A stretch of DNA of 64,000 bases from Methylocapsa sp. S129 (GCF_009765995.1 NZ_LMUI01000016.1:310001-374000), one strand, 5' to 3'. Positions 17,334-27,147 are shown, counted from the stretch's first letter. Notes: generated by a model from the letters alone, not told the origin. Made by a program: numbers and translations.

Positions 17334-19094
17334 TCAGCCGCCGCCCACGAAAGGCTTGATGGTCGGGGCCGACCACGGCCCCGCAATGTCGAAATCGAGA
17401 TGGGGGCCTTTCGCTACGGGCACGCCCTTTTCGTCGGTTTGCGTCGCCGTCGCGCGCGCCGTCCATTGCCGCCTGGCCACATCGAGCACACCGGCGAGCG
17501 ATAAGCTGACGCCAGGGCCGGCCATCGAGGCGTTGATGGTCCCCCCGCCGCCTCCCTCGAGCGTCAGATTCGCCGCCGCCTGGGTGAATACGGTGCGCCC
17601 CATGCGCATGTCGTTGAAGACGTCGATCGGCCGACGTTCGCTGCGCCGCAAGGCCTCCTCGAAGCTCACGCCATCGATGACGCCCGGGCCGAGCTGGATT
17701 GTCGCTTTGCCTTCGAGCGCGCGGGCCAATGCGGCGGGACTGTCGCCGTTCGCTTGCAGGGAGAATTCGCCGCCTCCCTGACCCGAATAAGCGCCCCAGC
17801 CGAAATCTCTGCAGAGAGCGCCGATGTCCGCATTGACCAAGCTGGCCGAGGCATGCGTTTCAAAGCTGGACGGCGTCGGCGCGAAAGCGATTTCCGCCTT
17901 GAGGAGCCCGGCATAGGCGGTCGCCTCCGCAAGCGTCGCAGTCAGCCGGCCATTCTCGCTCAGGAGCTCAATGGCTGCGTCCGTCAAAGGATGGTCGCGC
18001 CATTTGACCCGGGCCGCTGAGACGCGCAGATCGAAATCGAAAGCCGTCAGCGGCGCGAAATTGAAAGGGGCGAGGCTCCAGTCGCCTTTTGCATCGATCA
18101 CGGCAGGGGCGCTCGCCATGATCGGCGCGAGATCCAGTTCATCGGCCGCCAGCGTGCCCGAAACAGCCAGACGTTTGGCGGATTTGGTGAACGCCAACGC
18201 GCCCTCGAAACTTTGTTCCAGAAAACTCAATCGCGTCGCGCTCAAGGTGAGCATTTGCGAATTCGCCGTCACTTTGGCCGCGAGCGAAATGCGCCCATCC
18301 GAAAGCCCGGAAGCATCGGGCAAGCCAAGGATGCGTTTGAGCGCTGAGGCCGAAACGACGTTCGCCGATACGGAGCCCTCGAATCGGCTGGGGGTGTCAA
18401 AAATATCGCCGTCCAGTCCGATCTGAACGTTGCTGGAGGCGACGGACAAATGGCTGTCCGAGCGGCCGCCCTTCAACAGATCGGCAGGCTGGCCAAGACT
18501 GGCTTCGACGGCAAGCCGTTCGCCACGCCATGTCGCGTGCAAATCGAGACGAAGCGAAGAGTCGAATTTTGGCCAATCGAAACTCCCGTCGACATCTTCG
18601 ACGATCGTGTCGATCTTGTTGGCGGCGCTGACGATGCGCATCAGCCCGCCGTGAATCTGGAGCGCGCCGAGCGGGGCCGAGCCTCCGTCGCCGCTCTTCG
18701 CGCCCATCGTCGTCGAAATAACGCTGCCCGAGGCGAAGGGCTGCGAATCGAGATCGATAAGAAGCGTGGGTTGACGCAATTTGGCGCTGGCGAGTTCGAA
18801 ATTCCCGGCGAGCAGCGGCAGCAGCGCGAGGCGGACGCTCGCTTCGGGCGCGGTCAGGATGGTCTGATTATCCCGCCCCCGAACCTCCACGTCGACCATA
18901 TGAAGCGTGGGGGTTGGAAGAAGACTGAAGTGAACGCGCGCCGGTCGGCGCAATTCCAGTCCCAGGGAATTCGAAAGGCGCGCGCTCGTTTCCTCGATGA
19001 CGAAGGCGGAGGAAATCGGCCATCGATAGAAGCCGGCCGGCAGAGCGAGGGCGGCGAAAAACAAAGCCGCCGCCCATATCACACGTAAGCGCAT
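17334..19094 (-). CDS. AsmA family protein
   Basis: 586-residue inner-membrane-anchored, mostly periplasmic protein. One N-terminal membrane helix (LRVIWAAALFFAALALPAGF) is followed by the AsmA N-terminal pattern SLGLELRRPARVHFSLLPTPTL (shown here only as landmark segments SLGLELRRP and LLPTPTLHM) and a beta-rich repeat body, ending in an AsmA_2-type region (LQANGDSPAALARALEGKA). Relatives form lipid-transfer bridges between membranes. ATG 19094 is preceded by AAGGA; an 18-residue upstream extension was dropped. It stands alone on its strand between the CoA lyase and DUF2865 genes. Confidence 0.85.
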   Translation of the reverse strand: MRLRVIWAAALFFAALALPAGFYRWPISSAFVIEETSARLSNSLGLELRRPARVHFSLLPTPTLHMVDVEVRGRDNQTILTAPEASVRLALLPLLAGNFELASAKLRQPTLLIDLDSQPFASGSVISTTMGAKSGDGGSAPLGALQIHGGLMRIVSAANKIDTIVEDVDGSFDWPKFDSSLRLDLHATWRGERLAVEASLGQPADLLKGGRSDSHLSVASSNVQIGLDGDIFDTPSRFEGSVSANVVSASALKRILGLPDASGLSDGRISLAAKVTANSQMLTLSATRLSFLEQSFEGALAFTKSAKRLAVSGTLAADELDLAPIMASAPAVIDAKGDWSLAPFNFAPLTAFDFDLRVSAARVKWRDHPLTDAAIELLSENGRLTATLAEATAYAGLLKAEIAFAPTPSSFETHASASLVNADIGALCRDFGWGAYSGQGGGEFSLQANGDSPAALARALEGKATIQLGPGVIDGVSFEEALRRSERRPIDVFNDMRMGRTVFTQAAANLTLEGGGGGTINASMAGPGVSLSLAGVLDVARRQWTARATATQTDEKGVPVAKGPHLDFDIAGPWSAPTIKPFVGGG

Positions 19095-19317
19095 CCATTC
19101 GTCCTTGGCGAACCAGGGGAAGGGCGATTTTTCGCCATTCTCGCCCACGTCTATAGCGTGTTTTTGTTCGGATGACGCTGCGCCGGATCCCGGAATCGGC
19201 TACGGCTGCTAATTGTTCACGGCCTGTTCGAGCCCATCGCTCAACAATCCCGGTGAACGTCCTTCGATCCAAAGATCCCCGCCGCGCCGTCATGAAAGAG
19301 GGCGCCAGCGGAATATG

Positions 19318-20280
19318 TCAATTGCTCGCCGAGATCATCGGCTCGACAAAGCGGATCGACTTGTTGGCGGGCGTCGCCTTCAGGCGGTCGGGCGAGGGCG
19401 CGGCGAAGGCGATTTGCGACTTGCGCGGCGGCGTAGGGGCTACGCTGGATTGACGGAGGCCCGGAAGGGCGGCGCGCTCGATCGCCGCCAAAGTCTCGCG
19501 CTTGTCCCTGGGCATCGAGGCGTTCGCCAGATTGGTGAAATCGCCTTGCGCGTAAGGCATATGTCCGTTGCCGCGAAAGACGACGATTCCGGAGGGCGTC
19601 ATGATCGAATCGCCCTGGCGCAGCGTGGAATCATTGAGCAGGGAGAAGGTTTCGCCGGGACGACGATGGCAAGAGCAGGTGTTGTCGACGGTTGCCCGAT
19701 TGCGAAAGGCGACCGGCAACGCGGTATAGCGCGCGCCATTGCTTGAGACCGCGTCCTCGATCTTGTCCGATCCGGCCGGCTCGACAAACAATTGCGTCGG
19801 CGCATCCGGGCACAGCCCCGAACACGCCGCTTCCTGGTTGGGCAGATCGCCGGCCCGCGACAACGGGCCGATGGGGAAGTAATAACCGTCGCACAGGCGC
19901 ACGCAGACGGAATGGCGCGGCAGCGATGAAGAATTCTCGGCCGCGCTGGCGACCACGACGCCATTGCGCTTATGTCTGACGCGGGGCTCCAGCGGCATCA
20001 AGACGACATTGGAAACCGCCGCAGGAACGCCTTCGAGCGCCGAAAACCGATTGTGAACCTGGCTTGTGATGAAGGATATCGGGCTGTTCGAACTGTTAAC
20101 CAAGCCCGCGGCGACGCCTGCTTCCAGAGAACAGAATCCCAGCGCGAGAAGGCCGGCGCCAGTCAAAAACGCCGCCAGCGTGCGGCGTCTCGGCTTGGGC
20201 GCTTTTACCGGGTGAGAGCCGAAAGAAAGGCCAGCGATATCAATCGCTTTCGGCAAGCCTTGAACGATACGGCCAGTCAT
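19318..20280 (-). CDS. DUF2865 domain-containing protein
   Basis: 320-residue protein of unknown function found in rhizobia and relatives. One hydrophobic segment near residues 35-55 (membrane anchor or uncleaved signal) is followed by the Cys-rich DUF2865 core: SVCVRLCDGYYFPIGPLSR, EAACSGLCPDAPTQLFVEP and NTCSCHRRP. The cysteines suggest disulfides in the periplasm. ATG 20280 with a GGGGA site was chosen; the frame continues upstream without homology. No partner genes give a role. Confidence 0.82.
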   Translation of the reverse strand: MTGRIVQGLPKAIDIAGLSFGSHPVKAPKPRRRTLAAFLTGAGLLALGFCSLEAGVAAGLVNSSNSPISFITSQVHNRFSALEGVPAAVSNVVLMPLEPRVRHKRNGVVVASAAENSSSLPRHSVCVRLCDGYYFPIGPLSRAGDLPNQEAACSGLCPDAPTQLFVEPAGSDKIEDAVSSNGARYTALPVAFRNRATVDNTCSCHRRPGETFSLLNDSTLRQGDSIMTPSGIVVFRGNGHMPYAQGDFTNLANASMPRDKRETLAAIERAALPGLRQSSVAPTPPRKSQIAFAAPSPDRLKATPANKSIRFVEPMISASN

Positions 20281-20446
20281 CCAACGTCCCCAACGCTTAA
20301 TCAATCGCGAGTTAGACGGGTGGCCTCCGTCTGAAATCCTTAACACATTTTTAAGGATAGAGCATGGGATGAGCAACCGCCAACGCGAAACTTGGTTAGC
20401 GCGCTTGACTTGGCGGCCTGTCGGACCGCCCGGCTCGTTATGGCGA

Positions 20447-21478
20447 TCAGACGCTGCGCCGGCGCCGCTGGCGGTATTGATCGGTGACAACGGCGGCGAT
20501 GATGACGGCGCCCTTGATGATTTCCTGATAATGCGCGTCAACATTCAGGAAGGTGAAGCCCGAGGTCAGAACGCCCAGGATCACAGTGCCGATCACGGTG
20601 CCGGTCAGGCGGCCGACGCCGCCTGACAGCGACGTCCCGCCGATCACCGCCGCTGCGATGGCGTCAAGCTCGAAGCCGACGCCGACGCCTGCCTGGCCGC
20701 TGATCGCGCGCGCCGTCTGCACGATGCCGGCAAGACCCGAAAGCAGGCCCGCGAGCATGTAGACGACCATGATATGGCGCTCGACATTGATGCCGGAGAC
20801 GCGCGCGGCGAGCGGATTGGCGCCGATCGCATAGGTGAATTTGCCGTAGCGTGTGTAGCGCAGCGCGATATGGAAGATCGCCGCCACGGCAAGGAAGATC
20901 ACCACCGGCCACCAGCCCGAGCCGATGACCGCATAAGAATCTTCGAGATTGCCGATCGGCTGGCCGTCCGTATACCAGTCGGCGACGCCGCGCGCCGAGA
21001 CCATCATGCCGAGCGTCGCGATGAAGGGCGGAATTTTTGTGAGCGCGATCAACCCGCCATTGATCAGCCCGGCGAGCAGACCGCAGAATAGGCCGGCTGC
21101 GACCGGAAAGAGCGGATTCAAGCCGGTCAGACCGGGATAGACCGCATGCGTGAAGCCGGCGCTCTGGGCGAGGCTGGCGGCGATCATCGCCGTCATGCCG
21201 ACGAGCGAGCCGGACGACAGATCGATGCCGCCCATGATGATGGTTTGCGTGACGCCGACCGCGATGATGCCGATCACCGCTTCTTGCAAGATCATGATCT
21301 TCAGGCGCAGCGGATTGGCGATGAAGCTTTGACCGACGAAAATCCAGCCGAGCACTTCGAACAACAGCATCATGCCGATCATGACGCCCAGGATGCTGAG
21401 CTCCGGCGGCAGACGGCGGCGCGCCGCGACGGACGCTTCGGCGGGCCGGATGAGTGTGGGCGCGGGTTCGGTGGTCAC
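20447..21478 (-). CDS. Sugar/cyclitol ABC transporter permease (RbsC-like)
   Basis: 343-residue inner-membrane permease of the ribose/inositol branch (BPD_transp_2). Multiple hydrophobic helices are evident, with family landmarks GVTQTIIMGGIDLSSGSLVG and GGTSLSGGVGRLTGTVIGT, where cytosolic loops contact the ATPase. GTG start at 21478 with AGGA upstream. It is the third gene of a minus-strand operon after the binding protein and ATPase, 46 bases behind the ATPase. Substrate is set by the binding protein and is probably a monosaccharide or inositol-type cyclitol. Confidence 0.92.
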   Translation of the reverse strand: MTTEPAPTLIRPAEASVAARRRLPPELSILGVMIGMMLLFEVLGWIFVGQSFIANPLRLKIMILQEAVIGIIAVGVTQTIIMGGIDLSSGSLVGMTAMIAASLAQSAGFTHAVYPGLTGLNPLFPVAAGLFCGLLAGLINGGLIALTKIPPFIATLGMMVSARGVADWYTDGQPIGNLEDSYAVIGSGWWPVVIFLAVAAIFHIALRYTRYGKFTYAIGANPLAARVSGINVERHIMVVYMLAGLLSGLAGIVQTARAISGQAGVGVGFELDAIAAAVIGGTSLSGGVGRLTGTVIGTVILGVLTSGFTFLNVDAHYQEIIKGAVIIAAVVTDQYRQRRRRSV

Positions 21479-21524
21479 GGTCTCATTCCTATCTTTTATC
21501 GCCCTGTCGCCTCTCGGGCGCGCA

Positions 21525-23063
21525 CTATTGCGACGCGAGCTCCATGATCTTGACTTGCGTCGCGTCCTTGCGATCGACGATGCCGGTCATGCGTCCCTCG
21601 TGCATCACCATTACGCGATCGCTCATGCCCAGCACCTCCGGCATCTCCGAGGAGATCATCAAGACCGCGACCCCCTTGGCCGCCAGCTCGCTGATCAGCC
21701 GATGGATCTCCGCTTTGGAGCCAACGTCGATGCCGCGCGTCGGTTCGTCGAGAATGAGGATGCTGGGATGGGTCATCAGCCAGCGCGCGATCAGAACCTT
21801 CTGCTGATTGCCGCCGGACAGATTCAGGACCGGCTCGGCAAGGTCGGGCGTGCGCACTCTCAGGCTCGTCTTCTGTTCCTGGCAGAGCGCTTCGACTTCC
21901 CGCTCCCTGACGAAGCCGGCGCGCACATATTTGTCGCGCAGCACCGCGATCTGCATATTGTCCAAGACGCTGAGCAGCAGGAAACAGCCGCTCTCCTTGC
22001 GGTCCTCGGTGAGGAACGCCATCCCCGCGTCCATCGCCACGCCAGGATTGCGGATCGCGATCTCGCGGCCCTCGACGGCGATCGTGCCTGAGGTCGCGGG
22101 CGATACGCCGAACAATGTCTCGGCGACATTGCTGCGGCCTGAGCCGACGAGCCCCGCCAAACCCAGAATCTCGCCCTTGTGCAGATCGAAGGAAATGTCG
22201 TGAAAGCGCCCTTTGAGCGTCAGGTTGCGGACCGAAAGCGCGACGTCGCCGATCGGCACGGTCTGCTTGGGAAACATCTGGGTGATTTCACGCCCGACCA
22301 TCAGTTTGATGATGTCGTCGCGCGTCACGTCGGAGGCCTGATGCTCGCCGACGAACTTGCCGTCGCGAAACACGGAGACTTCGTCGGCGATTTCGAACAG
22401 CTCGTTCATCTTGTGGGTGATGTAAACGATGCCCTTGCCCTGCGCCTTGAGGGTGCGAATGATCTTGAAGAGATGATCGACTTCACGATCCGTCAGCGCG
22501 GAGGTCGGCTCGTCCATGATGAGAATGTCGGACTCATAAGACACCGCCTTGGCGATTTCGACCATCTGCCGGTTGGCGACGCTGAGATCGCGCACCTCCG
22601 CTTCCGGATCGACGCCGATATCGAGGCGGTCGAACAAAGCCTGAGTCTTGCGCCGCATTTCATCGTGGCGGACGAAGCCGAAACCATTGAGCGGCTCGCG
22701 GCGAATCCAGATATTTTCGGCCACCGTCATGAAGGCCATCAGGTTCAGCTCCTGATGGATCATCGCAATGCCGTATTGCAGCGCGTCGAGCGGCGAGGTG
22801 AGGCGGATTTCCTGGCCCTTGAGCCGGAAGGAGCCCGAGTCCGGTTGATAAATGCCGGCGATGATCTTCATCAGCGTCGACTTGCCGGCGCCGTTCTCGC
22901 CCATCAGCGCGTGGACATGGCCGCGCTTCAGGCGGAACGAGACATTGTCGAGCGCCAGCACGCCAGGAAAGGCTTTGCGGACATTCTCGACCTCAAGCAG
23001 ATATTCGGCGCCGGGAACGGCGCCGCTCTGGCGGACGACTTCTGCTGTCGAAGGGCTGAGCAT
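21525..23063 (-). CDS. Sugar/cyclitol ABC transporter ATP-binding protein (RbsA-like, double ABC)
   Basis: 512-residue ATPase with two tandem ABC domains. The first has Walker [13 protein letters not shown] and Walker [12 protein letters not shown]; its signature is the divergent [14 protein letters not shown]. The second carries signature LSGGNQQKV and Walker [15 protein letters not shown], while its P-loop region is the degenerate GLVGSGRSN usual in RbsA proteins. ATG 23063 gives the normal family length; the longer frame upstream reads through the GC hairpin repeat at 23086-23177 and into the binding-protein gene. Energises uptake with the flanking permease and binding protein. Confidence 0.93.
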   Translation of the reverse strand: MLSPSTAEVVRQSGAVPGAEYLLEVENVRKAFPGVLALDNVSFRLKRGHVHALMGENGAGKSTLMKIIAGIYQPDSGSFRLKGQEIRLTSPLDALQYGIAMIHQELNLMAFMTVAENIWIRREPLNGFGFVRHDEMRRKTQALFDRLDIGVDPEAEVRDLSVANRQMVEIAKAVSYESDILIMDEPTSALTDREVDHLFKIIRTLKAQGKGIVYITHKMNELFEIADEVSVFRDGKFVGEHQASDVTRDDIIKLMVGREITQMFPKQTVPIGDVALSVRNLTLKGRFHDISFDLHKGEILGLAGLVGSGRSNVAETLFGVSPATSGTIAVEGREIAIRNPGVAMDAGMAFLTEDRKESGCFLLLSVLDNMQIAVLRDKYVRAGFVREREVEALCQEQKTSLRVRTPDLAEPVLNLSGGNQQKVLIARWLMTHPSILILDEPTRGIDVGSKAEIHRLISELAAKGVAVLMISSEMPEVLGMSDRVMVMHEGRMTGIVDRKDATQVKIMELASQ

Positions 23064-23085
23064 CGGGGGGATGGCTCCATCCGTA

Positions 23086-23177
23086 CCCCACCCCCGGCCC
23101 CTCCCCGTGAGGACGGGGAGGGGAGAGGCGCGGCAATTTCCCCTCCCCGTTCTTACGGGGAGGGGTCCGGGGTGGGG
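23086..23177. repeat. Double GC hairpin repeat inside the ABC transporter operon
   Basis: Two near-identical hairpins with stems CCCCTCCCCGT/ACGGGGAGGGG lie at 23098-23123 and 23140-23165. They are enclosed by an outer inverted pair CCCCACCCCCGG (23086-23097) and CCGGGGTGGGG (23167-23177). The type is a palindromic intergenic repeat frequent in proteobacteria. It falls between the binding-protein and ATPase genes, where such hairpins can protect the upstream message end and keep the binding protein more abundant. Confidence 0.8.
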
Positions 23178-23197
23178 CGAGGTTTCGCCTGACGCCC

Positions 23198-24127
23198 TCA
23201 GTTCTTCTTGGTGAAGTCGGCCATGTTGGCCGGGGTCACGAGTTGGAAGGGAATATAGACCTTCTTTTCGACAGTCCCGCCGGCGGCCAGCTTGAGCGCG
23301 GCGTCGACCGCGCCCTTGCCTTGGCCTGCCGCGTCCTGGAAGACGGTGACCTTGAGGTCGCCCGCTTTCATCGACGCCAGCGCGTCCTGCGTCGCATCGA
23401 CGCCGCCGACGATCGCCGCCTTGGTGTCGACGCCCGCCGCCTTCATCGCTTGTAGCGCGCCGACCGCCATTTCGTCGTTGTTGGAGACGACGGCGTCGTA
23501 TTTCATGCCTTTCGACAGCCAGTTGGTCATCAAATTCTGCGCCTTGGTGCGATCCCATGCCGCGGTCTGCTCGGCGATGATCTTGATGCCGCTGCAGTCA
23601 GGGGTCGCGATGACTTCGTGAATGTCCTTGGTGCGTTGCACCGCCGCCTGGTTCGACAATTCGCCTTCCATCACCAGAATGTCGCCCTTGCCGCCGAGCA
23701 GCTTGCAGATTTGCTTGGCCTCCAGCGTGCCGGAGTCCTTTTCGTTCGAGGCGACGAAGGCGGCTTTCGGTCCCAGACTGTCGACATCGGCAGGCTCGCG
23801 ATTGACGTAGACGAGCGGCACGCCGGCTTCCGCGGCGAGCTTGGTGATCGCGGCGGTCGCACTGGTGTCGACGGGATTGACGATGATCGCATCCATCTTG
23901 TTGGCGATGAAATTCTGTACCTGGCTGATCTGCTTGGAGACGTCATCCTTGGCGTCCTCAACCTGCAGAGTGACGCCTGGCTGCGTCTTGGCGTAATCGC
24001 TCATGCCGTTGCGCAGAACGGTGAGGAAGTTGTCGTCGAATTTATCCATCGAGACGCCGATTTTGGCGGCATAGGCCGAACCCGACAAAATGGTGGTCGC
24101 GGCCAGGGCGATAAGAATGCGCTTCAT
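23198..24127 (-). CDS. Periplasmic sugar/cyclitol-binding protein (RbsB/IbpA-like)
   Basis: 309-residue type I periplasmic binding protein (Peripla_BP_4). The signal peptide [20 protein letters not shown] has no lipobox. The mature N-terminus [20 protein letters not shown], hinge segment [16 protein letters not shown], ligand-loop [11 protein letters not shown] and [14 protein letters not shown] are typical of ribose, inositol and rhizopine binders. First gene of the ABC operon, 361 bases downstream of the LacI gene on the same strand. The neighbourhood (LacI plus MocD/MocE-like oxygenase) makes an inositol-type or O-methylated cyclitol ligand plausible, but ribose-like sugars are not excluded. 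Confidence 0.9.
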   Translation of the reverse strand: MKRILIALAATTILSGSAYAAKIGVSMDKFDDNFLTVLRNGMSDYAKTQPGVTLQVEDAKDDVSKQISQVQNFIANKMDAIIVNPVDTSATAAITKLAAEAGVPLVYVNREPADVDSLGPKAAFVASNEKDSGTLEAKQICKLLGGKGDILVMEGELSNQAAVQRTKDIHEVIATPDCSGIKIIAEQTAAWDRTKAQNLMTNWLSKGMKYDAVVSNNDEMAVGALQAMKAAGVDTKAAIVGGVDATQDALASMKAGDLKVTVFQDAAGQGKGAVDAALKLAAGGTVEKKVYIPFQLVTPANMADFTKKN

Positions 24128-24488
24128 GGTTCATCTCCTCCAAAAAATGTCCCGACGTTCGCGCCGGTTTTTATTGACGACCCGGCGACGCGCCGGGCGA
24201 TTGCTGGCATGACGACCGCCGCAAGGCTGTCGCACATCGGCCGTCGCGACGATGAAGCGCCGCGTCCGCCCATCTCCCAATCGCGTCGCCGAATGCCCGC
24301 GCGGCGGGCGGCGGCGATCAGTCGCGTTTCAGGAGATCCTGCGTATCCTTAGCCCACGAAAATTCGCAGCACAATCGAAAATAGAATATTTATTGCAAAA
24401 TCATTCATTTTTAGAATTTTCAGTATGAGAAAGAGTCAAGCGGGGGCAAGCGCGGTCGGCCAGCCCGCATCGGGCGCGGCGCGCAACG
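24128..24488. other. Gene-free region upstream of the ABC operon, with AT-rich promoter zone
   Basis: These 361 bases hold no supported gene. Bases 24350-24425 are markedly AT-rich against the GC-rich background and contain the operator-like motif at 24395-24411; the ABC operon promoter is probably here. Confidence 0.6.
24395..24411 (-). promoter_or_regulatory. LacI operator candidate, ABC-transporter copy
   Basis: On the minus strand this reads AAAATGAATGATTTTGC, with AAAAT/ATTTT half-sites around a five-base centre. Fifteen of its 17 bases recur at 25568-25584 in the promoter gap next to the lacI gene. The pairing of copies at two promoters flanking one LacI gene makes it the likely binding site of that repressor. 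Confidence 0.6.
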
Positions 24489-25517
24489 TCAAATATTGGT
24501 CGATATATAGAGGTCGAAAGGCACCAGGATCTGGCCGGGCGGGCCGCCCGAAGGCGCGGCGATCGCTTGCGCCATCGCCGCCACGGTTTTCGCCGCCAGC
24601 AGCGCCGTCGGCGTCGCAATGACGGCGGTCAGCACGCCTTCGATCAGGCCGGCTCTGGTCTTGGGCGTCAGTTCGTTGCAGACGATGGCGACGGGATCGT
24701 GGGTCGGCTCTTCGCGCGCGGCGGCGACGACCCCCTCCATGCCGCCTCCGCAAATGTAGAGACCGACGAGATCGGGATTGGTCGCCATCATATTCTGCGT
24801 GGCGGCGCGGGCGATGCGCGCGTCCTCGAGATTGGTGAGGGGCTCCAGAACGTCGAAATTCGACGCGTGCTCGCGGAAATAGGCGCGAAAAGATATTTCC
24901 GCCGTTTCCTGGCACAAATAACGGTGGCTGCCGACGATGATTCCGACCTTGCCGGGCTGTCTGGCGGTTTTGGCGATCATCCAGGCGGCGGTGCGGCCTT
25001 CCTTGCGATTGTCGCGGCCGATGAAGCCGGCGCGGGCCTCGGCGGTCAGATCGGACAATATCGCGAAGGTCGGCACATTGCGCGCGCGCAAGGCCTCGAT
25101 CGCCTGCGACACATAGGGGTGATCGACCGACACGAGGGCGACCGCGTCCGCCTGTTCGCCCAGATGACGCAAGCGCTCCGCGATGGTCGCGGGCGAGAGC
25201 TCGCTGACAAATTCGATGATGGGCTTGCCGCGAAGGCTTGTCGCATCGCGCGTCGCCGCCTGAAGGTCGTCGGCGAGTTGCTGATAAAAGGCGTCGCGTT
25301 TCTGCAGCAGGAATCCCAGGGTTCGTTGGGGAACATCGACGCGCAAGCGCTGTTTGAGGAGCGAGGTCGCGTGATAGCCGATGGATTCGGCGGCGCGCAT
25401 CACCCGGTCAGCGGTCCCCTCGCGAACGGGATGACGCTGGTTGAGGACGCGATCGACGGTCGCGATGCTCACGCCGGCGGCGCTGGCGAGGTCGGAGACG
25501 GTCGGTCGCTTGCTCAT
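24489..25517 (-). CDS. LacI-family transcriptional regulator with sugar-binding domain
   Basis: 342-residue repressor. The N-terminal LacI helix-turn-helix is plain: TVSDLASAAGVSIATVDRVL with the hinge segment ending GYHATSLLKQ. The remainder is a periplasmic-binding-protein-like ligand domain (HPYVSQAIEALRARNVP, GRTAAWMIAKT, LYICGGGMEGVVAAA). ATG 25517 has GGAGG five bases upstream; a 26-residue extension was dropped. It is between the ABC operon and the divergent MocD-like oxygenase operon, and a shared motif stands in both promoter areas, so it probably represses both until a sugar or cyclitol binds. Confidence 0.9.
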   Translation of the reverse strand: MSKRPTVSDLASAAGVSIATVDRVLNQRHPVREGTADRVMRAAESIGYHATSLLKQRLRVDVPQRTLGFLLQKRDAFYQQLADDLQAATRDATSLRGKPIIEFVSELSPATIAERLRHLGEQADAVALVSVDHPYVSQAIEALRARNVPTFAILSDLTAEARAGFIGRDNRKEGRTAAWMIAKTARQPGKVGIIVGSHRYLCQETAEISFRAYFREHASNFDVLEPLTNLEDARIARAATQNMMATNPDLVGLYICGGGMEGVVAAAREEPTHDPVAIVCNELTPKTRAGLIEGVLTAVIATPTALLAAKTVAAMAQAIAAPSGGPPGQILVPFDLYISTNI

Positions 25518-25567
25518 TCCGGCCTCCGCTCGCAAGTCCCTTATTATGGGCGCGACCACTTTGATAG

Positions 25568-25584
25568 AAAATGAGAGATTTTGC
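25568..25584 (+). promoter_or_regulatory. LacI operator candidate, oxygenase-operon copy
   Basis: Reads AAAATGAGAGATTTTGC in the 161-base gap between divergent lacI and the desaturase-like gene. It matches 24395-24411 (other strand) at 15 of 17 positions. A site here could control both divergent genes. Confidence 0.6.
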
Positions 25585-25678
25585 GAGTCTTTCATTGAGG
25601 CGCCGAGGCCGTCCCGCTAGCTTGCCGCGCATAGGACCGGGCTCGATCGATTTCAGCCTCGATCCCCGGGAGGCGAAG

Positions 25679-26764
25679 ATGCCCGTCGAAATCACGCCGA
25701 GGGACTACAGTCTGATTGGACTGGATGCGAAGCTCGCCGTCGAGACGGGCCTTTCGGCGGCGCAATGGTACGCCTGCCCGGTCCCGCGCAAGCGATTGAA
25801 GGAGCTGATGAAGCGCAAGGACGGCCCGGCGATCCGCGATACGCTGATCTGGTTCGCCGCGCTCGTCGCCTCCGGCGCGCTTGGGGTTCATTTCTGGGGA
25901 AGCTGGGCGGCGGTCCCATTCTTCCTCGTCTACGGCGTGCTCTATGGCTCGTCGTCCGACAGCCGCTGGCACGAATGCGGTCATGGCACGGCGTTCAAGA
26001 CGCGCTGGATGAACGACGCCGTCTATCACATCGCCTGTTTCATGATCCTGCGCGAGCCGACCATCTGGCGCTGGAGCCATACCCGTCACCACACCGACAC
26101 GATCATCGTCGGGCGCGATCCCGAAATCGCGGTGCCGCGACCGCCCGACATCGCCGGCATCCTGCTCAATCTTTTCGCGCTGAAAAGCGGCATGCATGCG
26201 TTTCGGCTTCTTACGCTGCATGCGTTGGGCCAGCTGACCGCGGAGGAGCAGACCTTCGTGCCCGATATGGAGCGCTGGAAAGTCACGCTCGTCGCGCGGA
26301 TCTATCTGGCCATCTTCGCCTGCGTCATCGCCGCCTGCCTGCTGACGCGCTCAGTTCTGCCGGCGATGATCATCGGCCTGCCCAGCTTCTATGGCGGCTT
26401 CATGACGATTTATTTCGGCCTGACCCAGCATGCCGGGCTCGCCGAAGACGTGCTCGACCATCGGCTCAACGCGCGCACGGTCTATATGAATCCGATCTTC
26501 CGGTTTCTTTACTGGAACATGAATTACCACGTCGAGCATCACATGTTCCCGATGATCCCCTATCACGCGCTGCCGCAATTGCACGAGGCCGTGAAGGCCG
26601 ATTGTCCGCCCCCTTATCCCAATACGTTGGTCGCCTATCGCGAGATATTCGGCGCCCTGTACCGGCAGATGAGCGATCCCGGCTATTTCGTGAAGCGCGA
26701 GCTGCCTTCCTCTGCGAAGGCTGTGCCTTACAATCACGATACGCAAGTCGTCGCCGCGGAATAG
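25679..26764 (+). CDS. Fatty-acid-desaturase-type di-iron oxygenase (MocD-like)
   Basis: 361-residue membrane-bound di-iron oxygenase. The three histidine boxes are HECGHG, HTRHH and NYHVEHHMFP, and several hydrophobic helices lie between them. ATG 25679 has a GGGAGG site. Directly followed by a Rieske ferredoxin and a FAD ferredoxin reductase, forming a complete electron chain NAD(P)H to reductase to ferredoxin to oxygenase. The same gene order occurs in rhizobial mocDEF, which serves demethylation of the rhizopine 3-O-methyl-scyllo-inosamine. MocD relatives also act on lipids or alkanes, so the substrate remains open. Confidence 0.85.
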   Translation: MPVEITPRDYSLIGLDAKLAVETGLSAAQWYACPVPRKRLKELMKRKDGPAIRDTLIWFAALVASGALGVHFWGSWAAVPFFLVYGVLYGSSSDSRWHECGHGTAFKTRWMNDAVYHIACFMILREPTIWRWSHTRHHTDTIIVGRDPEIAVPRPPDIAGILLNLFALKSGMHAFRLLTLHALGQLTAEEQTFVPDMERWKVTLVARIYLAIFACVIAACLLTRSVLPAMIIGLPSFYGGFMTIYFGLTQHAGLAEDVLDHRLNARTVYMNPIFRFLYWNMNYHVEHHMFPMIPYHALPQLHEAVKADCPPPYPNTLVAYREIFGALYRQMSDPGYFVKRELPSSAKAVPYNHDTQVVAAE

Positions 26765-26817
26765 AAGATCCATCGCCAGCGTCCATTTCGCGGCGGCGAT
26801 ATCAGAGGAGGAAGTCC

Positions 26818-27135
26818 ATGGCTGACGACTGGGTCGACGCCTGCGCGGCGGACGACATCGACGAGGAGGACGTGATCCGCTTCGATCACGGCGCCAGGAC
26901 CTTCGCGATCTACCGGACCGACGACAACGTTTATTTCGCGACCGACGGCCTTTGCACGCATGAACAGGTTCATCTGGCCGATGGCCTGGTGATGGGTTCG
27001 ATTATCGAATGCCCCAAACACAACGGCCGATTTGATTTTCGCACCGGCGCGGCCAAGGGCGCGCCGGTTTGCGTCGATCTGGCGACCTATCCGGTCAAGG
27101 TCGAAGGCGGGCGCGTCTTTTTGAACCTCGGTTGA
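26818..27135 (+). CDS. Rieske-type 2Fe-2S ferredoxin (MocE family)
   Basis: 105-residue Rieske ferredoxin. Cluster ligands are Cys46-Thr-His48 and Cys65-Pro-Lys-His68, the usual CxH...CxxH pattern. The product starts MADDWVDACAADDIDEEDVI and is acidic, as expected for a soluble electron carrier. The ATG at 26818 has a strong AGGAGG site. It lies 53 bases after the oxygenase and 12 before the reductase, so it should carry electrons between them. Confidence 0.92.
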   Translation: MADDWVDACAADDIDEEDVIRFDHGARTFAIYRTDDNVYFATDGLCTHEQVHLADGLVMGSIIECPKHNGRFDFRTGAAKGAPVCVDLATYPVKVEGGRVFLNLG

Positions 27136-27147
27136 AGGAATGCGGGG

